A stretch of 64,000 nt of DNA from Streptomyces sp. NBC_01275. GTDB taxonomy: Bacteria; Actinomycetota; Actinomycetes; Streptomycetales; Streptomycetaceae. This document shows, piece after piece, positions 1 to 7,286 of this stretch; the first letter of the stretch is position 1; each line of letters opens with the position of its first letter. Location: assembly GCF_026340655.1 (NCBI RefSeq), contig NZ_JAPEOZ010000001.1, positions 10,349,474-10,413,473 of the forward strand, given 5' to 3'. The position numbers and the translations under genes are program-made. The notes under the pieces are model-generated. The model searched no databases, had not been told where the DNA came from, and was given only the letters and a program-made list of their open reading frames with translations.

Positions 1-72
1 ATGCTGGTGTCGGTGCTGGTCCTCTACGGGCTGCTGGCCGAGCCGCGGCATGTGCACGGGGCGCGGGTGTAG
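1..72 (+). CDS. possible 3' end of an unidentified gene
   Basis: The frame is open from the first base and stops at TAG 70-72, ending in ...EPRHVHGARV. The hydrophobic start (MLVSVLVLYGLLAEP) could be a real ATG start, the end of a longer gene, or chance. Too short to identify. Confidence 0.2.
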   Translation: MLVSVLVLYGLLAEPRHVHGARV

Positions 73-287
73 AAGGCCCGGAAGATCCTCCGGGACTTCG
101 GCGGCGCGGTCCTGGACGGAGGGGCCGTCCTGGACGGAGGGGAGGGATTGGCGGGGGAGGCCGAGGACGCCGTCGGACGCGCCGGTCGGAAAAGCGCCTC
201 ACCGGAGAGTGTCCGCCGATCAGGGGCGCCTGGGAGTGGTGGAGGGCGCGGCGGCAGGAAGGGGCGCCGCGTCATGTCCCGCCGTCC

Positions 288-376
288 CTCACGCCATGGC
301 TGCTGCGTCCCTCGCCGCCGGTGCTCTGTCCCTCACGCCACGGCTCACGCCATGGCTGCTGCGTCCCTCGCCGCCG
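288..376. repeat. 33-bp direct repeat in low-complexity GC-rich DNA
   Basis: Two identical 33-bp copies lie at 288-320 and 344-376 (each begins CTCACGCCATGGCTGCTGCG). Nearby are shorter tandem repeats: GTCCTGGACGGAGGGG units near 107-143, CGGGGCGGGC units near 425-460 and CCTCGAGCGGCGGAGC units near 507-545. I see no convincing gene in 73-550. Confidence 0.7.
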
Positions 377-551
377 CTGTTGCGGGCTTGGGCGGCTCTG
401 AAGGCGCCCAAAGCGCAGGCCGCGCCGGCGCGGGCCGGGGCGGGCCGGGGCGGGCCGGGGCGGTGCTGCCGTCCGCCGCCTCTGCGGCTTTGAGCGCGTC
501 GGTCCGCCTCGAGCGGCGGAGCTGCGTCCTCGAGCGGCGGAGCGGCGTCCT

Positions 552-814
552 CGATCCCTTCGGCCCGCGCGGCTGCGGCCGGGGAATCCAGGGTCCACCC
601 AGGTGGCCCGGACTCGTTGAAGGCCCACGGCTCCCCGACGGGCTCCCAGCTCGGCCGTCCAGGCGGCACGGTGTTGACCGGGGCGATGATCCTGGAGCGT
701 TCCTCTTCGGCGATCCGTCGTTTGCAGCTCTGCCCGCCCAGATCGTCCGGCCCCTGCAGTCCCAAACGGTTGAAGCGATGCAACCGGCGCCGGACCTGCA
801 GTCCAGGCGTGTTT
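552..814 (-). pseudogene. IS630-type transposase N-terminal fragment
   Basis: On the minus strand this frame reads VRRRLHRFNRLGLQG, then AEEERSRIIAPVNTVPPGR, then GPPGWTLDSPAAAARAEGIE. That is the order of the helix-turn-helix part of IS630-family transposases: the VRRW.HRFN helix, the EERSRII.LV motif and the PPEWTLD..A..A...GIE block. The DDE catalytic part is absent. After EGIE the frame runs into a short tandem repeat (DAAPPLE twice) that is not transposase. It is an inactive relic. Confidence 0.5.
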
Positions 815-861
815 GAGGAGCCGGCACGGCACGCGGCGGCATTGGCCAGGCGCCGCTGACG

Positions 862-1607
862 CGGGCCGTGGCCCGGGATGAGGGGACGGGCAGTCCGACG
901 CGGCAGCTCGCTGCCTCCGGTGGCAGGCCTGTTGGGAGCCGTCAGCGTGGGAGTCCAGTGGTCGCCACTGGTTGTCTTTCGGTCTTGCCGGCGGGAGAGC
1001 GCGTTCGGTGTGCCACGGGGCTGCGATCTCTCCTGAGGCGGCCCACCCGTAGCGTTCGAGTCGTTCTGCATCCCTGGTGCGCCCCGTTTCCCGGAGGCTG
1101 ACGATGGCTGGGTGGGCGGAGAGTTCGCTTCCTGCCGCGACCGCGCGTTTGCGCCACGAGAGGGATGCGGCCCAATGTCCTTGGTCCGCCAGGAGCTGGG
1201 CGGCCCGGTGCAGCGCAGCGGTCTCTCCTTGCTCGGCGGCCTGTTCGGCTGCCGCGAACGCGTGTTGCAGGTCGCCTTGGTCCGCCCGCCTTCTGGCCTC
1301 GGCCGTGGGCAGCGTTTCTTGCCTGGCGGCGGCTCGCGCCGCCCAGGCGGACAGTTTCCCCGAGCGGGCGCGGGGACGCGACGGTGTCCTCGGCTGAGAG
1401 ATGGGTGGTGCCGTCCAGCGGTTCGGCATGCCATGCGGCGGGCGCCGGGAGGCCCGTGACCGGGCTGCTGCCTGTCGGCTGCTCCCACACCAGGCCGACG
1501 TTTCGGCCGTGGCCGGCGGCCTCGGCTCGTCGTGCCCAGACCTGTGCCTGGTCGATGTGCGCGGCGTCCGTCAGCCGTCCGGCCGCCGTTTCGTGCGCCT
1601 CGCTCAC
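862..1607 (-). pseudogene. TPR/Sel1-like helical repeat protein, frameshifted
   Basis: An ATG at 1607 opens a frame reading MSEAHETAAGRLTDAAHIDQ. Near 1370 the coding signal moves to another frame that reads AEQAAEQGETAALHRAAQLL, then WAASLSWRKRAVAAGS, then RDAERLERYGWAASGEIAAPW. Helix pairs ending in AERLERYGW...G are typical of Streptomyces tetratricopeptide/Sel1-like proteins of unknown partner. The frame change means no full product can be made. The end is approximate because homology fades towards 860. Confidence 0.45.
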
Positions 1608-1691
1608 ACCGGCTGCTGCGGTCCGTTCGCACCAGGAGGGGGCTTCAGCCAGGCGTCCGTGGTCTGCTGGGGCGTGTATCGAATGTGCTGG

Positions 1692-2566
1692 TCACAACCA
1701 CTCGTTGATGGCCGCGACAAGGACGGTCGCCTCGTAGCGGACCGCGAGCTTGTCGTGTCTCGTGGCGAGGGCACGGCGCCTTCTGAGGCGGTTGATGCCA
1801 CGCTCGACCGCGTGCCGGGCCTTGCGGTCCTCGGCATCGAACGTGGGTGGCCGGCCGCCGGCCGGACCGCGCTTCTTGCGGTCGCGGGCCTGGTCGGCCT
1901 TGTCCGGGATGGTGCGGCGGATGCCGCGTCGGCGCAGGCAGGCGCGGTTCTTGCGGGACGCGTACGCCCTGTCGGCGCGGACCCGGTCGGGCCGGGTCCG
2001 CGGACGCCCCGAACCTTGGCGGGGGGACGCGGACCTTGTTCAGGACGGGCTCGAACTGCGGGGAGTCGCCTCGCTGTCCGGCAGTGATCACGATGGACAT
2101 GGGCCGCTGGCCCTGCTCGACGGCGAGGTGGAGCCTGGTGGTCAGGCCGCCGCGCGACCGTCCGAGGCCGTGGCCGTCCGGCTCGGCGGTGGTGCCGCCG
2201 GGCGGCTCTTTCCGCAGGTCCCCTTTTTCCGCGCTCCGGCGGCATGCTGGCGGGCCCGGCAGACAGCGGAGTCGATGCCGAGGTCCCAGAAGATGAGCTC
2301 CTTGGCCTCGGCCTGGGCCTGCAGCTCGGCGAGGACCCGCTGCCAGATGCCGTCCCGCTGCCGGCGGCGGAACAGGTCGTACGACCTGGCCCAGGGCCCG
2401 TACCGCTCCGGTACGTCCCGCCAGGGGACGCCGGTGCGGGTGCGGAACCAATGGCCGTCGATCAGTTGCCGCCTGGTCCATGTCACCGGACGGCCCGGCT
2501 TCTTGCCCCTTGGGCAACAGCGGCTCCAGGCGCGCCCACTGTGCATCCGTCAGATCGCCACGTGCC
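1692..2566 (-). pseudogene. IS5-family transposase, multiply frameshifted
   Basis: Read from right to left, three frames together give an IS5-type transposase. The pieces are DLTDAQWARLEPLLP; then RGKKPGRPVTWTRRQLIDG with TGVPWRDVPERYGPW; then GLGRSRGGLTTRLHLAVEQG with GQRGDSPQFEPVL; then KADQARDRKKRG; and the end RYEATVLVAAINEWL with TGA at 1692-1694. At least three frame changes make it inactive. The left end abuts the 3' end of the M20 gene, so the insertion may have replaced that gene's last residues. I could not define terminal repeats. Confidence 0.75.
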
Positions 2567-2582
2567 GCGAGGCGAGATCATC

Positions 2583-3803
2583 TCACTTCGTGCGGCTCCG
2601 TCGGGAACGATGCCGGCGAGCAGGGGGCCGGGCCGCCAACCGATGAGTCAGGAGACCGGTCATGGCGCGCACGCCGTGGCCGATCGCGCGCTCGTCGGCC
2701 GCGAACTCAGGAGAGTGCGGCGCACCGTTGATCCCCGAATCGGCGTCTGCGACGCCGAGGTAGAGCTGCGCGCCTGGAGCCTCGTCGAGGAACAGCGCGA
2801 AGTCCTCACAGTTGTAGGGCCACGATGCACGGGCCCACAGGACGGACTGCGGCCCCATCGCCGTGCTCAGGTAGTCGCCGGCCGCCGTGCTGAGCTCCGC
2901 AGAGTTCACCAGGGCGGGGAACGGGACGTCCTGGAACTCGGCGTGTCCGCCGGCGGCCGCCGCAAGCTGCTCGACCTGCGCGCGTACTTCCGGCAGTCGT
3001 TCCTGCGGCCAGACGCGCAGCAGGACGCCGGCGGCCGGCTGCCCGCCAGGACCTGGCTCGATCCACGTGGCGACGGACACGGATTCCTGGTTGGATGCGG
3101 CCACTTCGGGGTCCAGCAGGGCATGGAAGCCTGAGTGGTACTCGGCGAGGTTCTGCGGGAAGCCGGCCGTGCCGAGTTCCGCGACCTCGGCTGCGACGGC
3201 GGCCGCCGCGTCCTCGCCGCCCGGAAGTAGGATCCGGATCTGGTCGAGCCCGGGCAGCCCGTAGCCCGGGGACACCGCGATGGCGCCGGTGGGGAACGGG
3301 CTGCAGTGCAGCGCGTAGAACTCGCGCGGCGCGAGCCGCTGCACCAGTCCCGTGTCCAGCATCGCGCGTGCGCCCTGCAGGGGCTCCTCGGCCGGCTGGA
3401 ACACGAACGCCAGCCGCCCACGTACCTGCTCGGAGCACTGGGCCATCTTCCTCGCCACGCCGACACCGATCGCGGTGTGCAGGTCGTGCCCGCACAGGTG
3501 CGCGACACCAGGGACGCGCGAGGCGAAGCCCTCGTCGTGCACCCGGCCCGAGAGCGGGAACGGCAGAACATCCCTCGTCGCGTCCACGGCGTCCATGTCC
3601 GCCCGGTACGCCACCGTCGGGCCGTTTGCAGAACCGTCGAGCACGGCGACGACCCCGTGCCCGCCGACGCCGGTCGTCACCTCCAGCCCCGCCGCACGCA
3701 ACTGCTCCGCAACCAGCCCGGCTGTCTCCCGCTCCTCGCCCGCGAGTTCGGGTCGGCGATGGATCTCCCGGCGGAGCTCGATCAGTTCCTCGTCCAATGA
3801 CAT
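2583..3803 (-). CDS. M20-family amidohydrolase/peptidase
   Basis: Zinc-dependent hydrolase of amide or peptide bonds (M20D, the hippurate/IAA-amino-acid hydrolase type), probably cytosolic; 406 residues. It starts MSLDEELIELRREIHRRPEL, the usual family N-terminus, at ATG 3803. An upstream in-frame extension exists but is not family-like. Metal ligands are visible as RADMDAV, HLCGHDLHTAIGVG, FQPAEEP and YALHCSPFPTG, with a final APHSPEF histidine motif. The dimerisation domain lies between roughly residues 175 and 300. The arginine-rich tail (RPPARRHRSRRSRTK) is unusual and ends 17 bp from the degenerate IS5 copy, so the original C-terminus may have been altered. The natural substrate is not evident. 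Confidence 0.85.
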   Translation of the reverse strand: MSLDEELIELRREIHRRPELAGEERETAGLVAEQLRAAGLEVTTGVGGHGVVAVLDGSANGPTVAYRADMDAVDATRDVLPFPLSGRVHDEGFASRVPGVAHLCGHDLHTAIGVGVARKMAQCSEQVRGRLAFVFQPAEEPLQGARAMLDTGLVQRLAPREFYALHCSPFPTGAIAVSPGYGLPGLDQIRILLPGGEDAAAAVAAEVAELGTAGFPQNLAEYHSGFHALLDPEVAASNQESVSVATWIEPGPGGQPAAGVLLRVWPQERLPEVRAQVEQLAAAAGGHAEFQDVPFPALVNSAELSTAAGDYLSTAMGPQSVLWARASWPYNCEDFALFLDEAPGAQLYLGVADADSGINGAPHSPEFAADERAIGHGVRAMTGLLTHRLAARPPARRHRSRRSRTK

Positions 3804-4069
3804 GAAGGAAAGATCGCGAAGCTGAGCACCGGCACGCAACCGAATTGTCGGAGCGCAGTCGCGGGAGGACACCAGCGACCGCCGAAGTCGGGCGGGGGCT
3901 CGTTGGACGTCGATGATGTCGCTCGCGGAGCCGGTATCGACGGGCCGTTCCATGCACGGCGATTTCGATGCGCGCCCTCGTGGGGGAGTGCCATGGCGGG
4001 TGCTTCCGCAGGCCGTGTACCGGCCCGGCAAGTTCACGGCCGGCTGCCCGCGCTGTGTAGAGTGGCACT

Positions 4070-4149
4070 ACCGACGCGGGGTGGAGCAGCTCGGTAGCTC
4101 GCTGGGCTCATAACCCAGAGGTCGCAGGTTCAAATCCTGTCCCCGCTAC
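4070..4149. repeat. 80-bp direct repeat, left copy (contains tRNA-fMet)
   Basis: Identical by eye to 15777-15856, in the same orientation. The match starts 5 bp before the tRNA and ends 1 bp after it; the flanks then differ completely. The two copies bracket 11.7 kb, as element attachment sites do, although here the whole tRNA is duplicated rather than only its 3' end. Confidence 0.9.
4075..4148 (+). tRNA. initiator tRNA-Met (CAU)
   Basis: A 74-nt cloverleaf with anticodon CAT in the loop CTCATAA. Three consecutive G:C pairs in the anticodon stem (CTGGG/CCCAG) and an unpaired first acceptor position (C1 opposite T72) identify it as the initiator. The T arm GGTTCAAATCC is standard. CCA is not encoded. 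A strong terminator follows at once. Confidence 0.95.
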
Positions 4150-4154
4150 GAGAC

Positions 4155-4182
4155 GAAGGGTCCGGCGTACGCCGGACCCTTC
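4155..4182 (+). terminator. intrinsic terminator after tRNA-fMet
   Basis: A perfect 28-nt palindrome, GAAGGGTCCGGCGT followed by its reverse complement, begins 6 bp after the tRNA. GC-rich hairpins without a long T tract are usual for Streptomyces. Confidence 0.8.
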
Positions 4183-4294
4183 CGCGTTCTCCGAACGCCC
4201 CACGCGGCTCGAACACCGTCTCGTCACTCGGCATGCGCGCCCCGCAGAATCTGAGCCAGAGCCCGAAGCACCCACACGGCCACGGGCACTCGGT

Positions 4295-4621
4295 TCAGGT
4301 TGCAGCCGCAGCTGCGGTGACCGTCCGGGTCAGTGGATGACTGGCTCCCAGCGCGCGGAGGCAGTCGTCCTTCAGAGCGGCCAGCATGGCCGCTGCTGCT
4401 TGCGGGCCCTGTGTCCGGCGGGCGACCAGGAACTGGTCGTACCGGGTCGCCAGCGTGCGGGGACGGGCGGGGCCGTGGAATTGCTCCTGGTCACGGAGTG
4501 CCTCCGACAGGGCTTGCAGGGCTCTTTCAGGGTCACCGGTCTCTGCCAGGAGCCTGCCGAGCTGGTGGCGGGTGCTCAGGGTGCGTGAATGCAGGCCGAG
4601 AATCCGTTCCTGGTCGCTCAA
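4295..4621 (-). pseudogene. TPR protein C-terminal fragment
   Basis: A 108-codon frame reading HSRTLSTRHQLGRLLAETGD, ERALQALSEALRDQEQ and HGPARPRTLATRYDQ. These are TPR helices of the kind found at the C-terminal end of streptomycete NB-ARC/TPR regulators and effectors (the H..TL.TR..L..LL...GD pattern repeated about every 42 residues). The N-terminal domains are missing, so this is either a remnant or a short orphan. It reads back towards the tRNA terminator. Confidence 0.45.
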
Positions 4622-5142
4622 GGCCGAGTGCGCCGCACACCCTCGTCAGCCCCTCCATCCGTACGATCGCGCCCGCCCGGCTCGGACAGGACGGCCGGGG
4701 CACGCGGTCCCGTGCCTGTTCGCACGCCGCACGGGACTGCGATCAGCGTCCACGGACCCGTCCGCATCCCGTTCCGCCCGTCTCCGTCCTCTTTCCGCGG
4801 CTTCACGGCGACAAATCTGGGAATGGCTGATTCCGCCGTCCTCCGCCTCAGCGGACGTGTCGTCACACCATCAGGGCTCCGGTGGACGCCCCGGAGACAC
4901 CGGTGACCGGCCTGCCCAGGCGAAACCGCCGCCCGCACCGGCCCACGGCTGCCACACCGCCGACCGCTGCTCCTCCCCAAGCCGCGGCCGCAGAGAAATC
5001 CGAAAGGTTCCGGACTGGTGTGCGGCATGGCCCGAACTCGCCTTCAATCGATGCCAGTTGAGCCCATCCGGCTGATCGGCTGTCAGTGCCGGGCGTCAAC
5101 ATGACTGCGACGCCGGGAACCCACCACCAGCTGGAGGACCAC
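4622..5142. other. no gene recognised
   Basis: About 520 bp. Frames open on both strands but none shows consistent codon bias, a ribosome site or a recognisable motif. The last part carries the ribosome-binding site of the next gene (GGAGG at 5133-5137). Confidence 0.5.
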
Positions 5143-5490
5143 ATGCCCTTCGTCCGTTCGTACGTGCGCTCCGACGGGACGCCGGTACGCGGACACTCCC
5201 GATGGGCGCCGGGCGCGCGCCGGGAGATGACCATCGTCGCCGCAGTCGGCCTGGCCGTGCTCGGCTACGGCAACGCCCACACCGCCGACGGCTCGGACAA
5301 CACGCAGCCCACGCCGTCGGTCACCTACCCCATCCGCTTCGGCCACACCGACAGCAAGCCGCGGGCGGCCGTGCCGAGCCCGGCTGTCTCCTACCCGATC
5401 CGGTTCGACACGCCGACCGCCAAGCGAGCCAAGCCCACACCGAGCGTGTCGTACCCGATCGACCTCTCCGCCCTGGCCGGTGGGCGGTGA
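5143..5490 (+). CDS. small membrane-associated protein with YPI repeats, nuclease partner
   Basis: 115 residues; not a family I can name. It starts MPFVRSYVRSDGTPVRGHSR after a good GGAGG site and has one hydrophobic segment (TIVAAVGLAVLGYG, around residue 30). The C-terminal half holds three copies of a short unit: PTPSVTYPIRF, PSPAVSYPIRF and PTPSVSYPIDL. A basic MP.VRSY..R.GT.VRGH N-terminus is common on small Streptomyces proteins of unknown role. Its stop overlaps the GTG of the Mrr-type gene by 4 bp (GTGA), so the two are translationally coupled. The same arrangement recurs at 16301-17560. Confidence 0.7.
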   Translation: MPFVRSYVRSDGTPVRGHSRWAPGARREMTIVAAVGLAVLGYGNAHTADGSDNTQPTPSVTYPIRFGHTDSKPRAAVPSPAVSYPIRFDTPTAKRAKPTPSVSYPIDLSALAGGR

Positions 5491-6188
5491 CCCGGCGCCC
5501 ACCGGCCCGGCGGCGCCCTGCACGGCGCCCCAGCCGGCGCCGCCAACCACAGCAGACACCGTTCGCCGGCCTGTGCGTGACCGCAGCCGTGACCCTCTGG
5601 CTCGTGGCGAAAGCGGTCGACTGGCTTCTCGCGCACTGGTGGCTGCTGCTGGTCGCGGCCGTCATCGCCGTTCTGGCAGGCATCGGATGGTGGCAGCAGC
5701 GGGCTCAGCGCGCCCAGTGGGAGCAGGCCCAGGCGCGTGCCCTGCGCTACGGACTGCCGCAGCTGGACACACTGCCCCACCGGCAGTTCGAGTACGCGGT
5801 CCGGGACCTGATGCGCCGGGACGGCTGCGCCGACGCCGTCCAGGTCGGCGGACAGGGCGACCTCGGGGCGGACGTGAAGGCGACCGACCCGCTGGGACGC
5901 CGCTGGGTGATCCAGTGCAAGCACCGCCGTCACGGCGAGCACGGCGCAGCCGTGGGCACACCGGAACTGCAGGCGCTGAACGGCACCGGACGCCCGGTCC
6001 ACCAGGCGGACGTGGTCGTGATGGTCACCAACGGAAGGATCACCCAGCCCGGCCAGGTCTTCGCCCGGCAGCAGCGCCTGCACCTCGTGGACCGCACACT
6101 GCTCGGCGCCTGGGCATCCGGGGTGCGACCGCTGTGGGAGCTACTGCCCGCACTGCCTCCGCCTCGCAGGCCGTCTGCACGGTCCTGA
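5487..6188 (+). CDS. membrane-anchored Mrr-type restriction endonuclease-like protein
   Basis: 233 residues from a GTG start overlapping the preceding stop. After an arginine-rich N-terminus come two hydrophobic segments (residues about 30-70, LCVTAAVTLWLVAKAVDWLL then WWLLLVAAVIAVLAG). From about residue 90 there is an Mrr_cat/PD-(D/E)XK domain: FEYAVRDLMRRDG, then GDLGADVKATDP, then WVIQCKH. The D...QCKH residues are the expected metal-binding acid and catalytic Q-x-K. Family members cut modified or foreign DNA; the membrane anchor suggests action at the cell boundary, for example on incoming DNA. This is inference. A very strong terminator follows. Paralogous to 16883-17560. Confidence 0.8.
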   Translation: MTRRPPARRRPARRPSRRRQPQQTPFAGLCVTAAVTLWLVAKAVDWLLAHWWLLLVAAVIAVLAGIGWWQQRAQRAQWEQAQARALRYGLPQLDTLPHRQFEYAVRDLMRRDGCADAVQVGGQGDLGADVKATDPLGRRWVIQCKHRRHGEHGAAVGTPELQALNGTGRPVHQADVVVMVTNGRITQPGQVFARQQRLHLVDRTLLGAWASGVRPLWELLPALPPPRRPSARS

Positions 6189-6212
6189 CCGTCCGCGCCG
6201 TCATGCAGGGCG

Positions 6213-6271
6213 CCTCACCCGGCGTCTGCCCGGCCGCCCGCCCAGGACGGCCGGGCAGACGCCGGGTGAGG
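6213..6271. terminator. long perfect hairpin, 24-bp arms
   Basis: Arms 6213-6236 and 6248-6271 are perfectly complementary over 24 bp (CCTCACCCGGCGTCTGCCCG...), with an 11-nt loop. It lies 25 bp after the nuclease stop codon and should terminate that operon. The stem is unusually long. Confidence 0.8.
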
Positions 6272-6383
6272 GCCTGCCCGTGAGCGTCGATCGACGGGGG
6301 CAACGCCCGCAGCCATTACGGCGTCGTCTGGCGCCCGGACAAGCTGGCGGCCCTGACGGCCACGGCGGCTGGGCCCGACGGCC

Positions 6384-6863
6384 TCAGCGGCGCCTGTCGG
6401 CCCCGTGAACGCTCTGCCAGTGCTCAAGAGCGGGAAGCGTGTGCTTGCCGACCGCCGACTCGGCACGGCGCGGATCAAGCCGGCGCATTGCATGCACGAC
6501 GTCGACGAAGGGCGAGTCGAACAACGCCTGGCCAGCCTGTCCGCCTCCGCGTCGCCTGCCTGGCGCAGGTTGTGCCAGTCCCGCAGATTGGAACAGGCAA
6601 GACAGAAGGCGTCCCTACGCCCCCGCACGAGATCGGGCCGGTTGGAGACCGAAGACACGGATCGTGTGTTCGCCCTTCTTGCTGGAGAAGTCGTACTCGC
6701 CGCACCGCAGCAGCAGAAACAGATGATCGGCCGGATCGTCGGTGGTCGGATCGACGGTCGGATCGACCAGAAGACAGGCCCCGGCCGCGTCGACGGGACA
6801 CTGATCGTCGCAGTGCATACACCGCGCACGACCGTGAGCCATCGACTCCAGCAGAGTTTTCAC
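6384..6863 (-). pseudogene. unidentified cysteine-containing protein, two frameshifts
   Basis: GTG at 6863 follows AGAGG. Frame one reads MKTLLESMAHGRARCMHCDD and continues RCGEYDFSSKKGEHTIRVFG. Near 6640 the signal moves to a second frame reading RRDAFCLACSNLRDWHNLRQ, and near 6560 to a third reading QALFDSPFVDVVHAMRRLDP and LPALEHWQSVHG, ending at TGA 6384-6386. Joined, this is a protein of about 155 residues with CMHC and CLAC pairs that might bind zinc. I do not recognise it. Two frame changes argue for decay or sequencing error. Confidence 0.45.
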
Positions 6864-6998
6864 ATGCCTCTTCGGAGCAGCGGCGGCATTCCACTCGGCG
6901 CGCGCTGCTTCCGGTCGCTCCGGCGCTGTGCACTCTGGCCGTCCACCGCTTCAGCAGACCCTGCGTGCTCGTCGGAGCGGGAAGCCGCTGGAGGGCAA

Positions 6999-7235
6999 TC
7001 ACCGCTCCTGCTCCAGCCGCGCGGCCACCTCGGCGACCCGGCTCTGCACCGAGCTGGTCAGCAGATCACTCAGCGCGGGATGCTCGCTGATCTCTTGTGA
7101 GCTGGCCGTACCCGCGTACACCTTGCGCTCCAACGGCACGAGCCTTCGCCGACCTGCTTCGGCCCGGTCCGAATACGGAGTCTCCAGACCGAACGGCTCC
7201 GACAGCACGGTGTCGTCAGCGCTGCCGTAGACCAC
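6999..7235 (-). CDS. hypothetical protein, 78 aa
   Basis: The sequence starts MVYGSADDTVLSEPFGLETP and ends VQSRVAEVAARLEQER, with good codon bias and a predicted C-terminal helix. I do not recognise it. Its start region overlaps the open upstream extension of the divergent large gene at 7287, so only one of the two can have the longer form. It lies 135 bp upstream of the frameshifted gene at 6384-6863 on the same strand and may once have belonged with it. Confidence 0.4.
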   Translation of the reverse strand: MVYGSADDTVLSEPFGLETPYSDRAEAGRRRLVPLERKVYAGTASSQEISEHPALSDLLTSSVQSRVAEVAARLEQER

Positions 7236-7286
7236 ACGCCGGTACCGGTCCTCGCCGAGACCAGCACACTGCTGTCCGAAGCCGAT

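Noticed and set aside
288..376. CRISPR-like direct repeat at the left edge
   Set aside because: Only two copies, embedded in low-complexity GC-rich DNA, with no cas gene.
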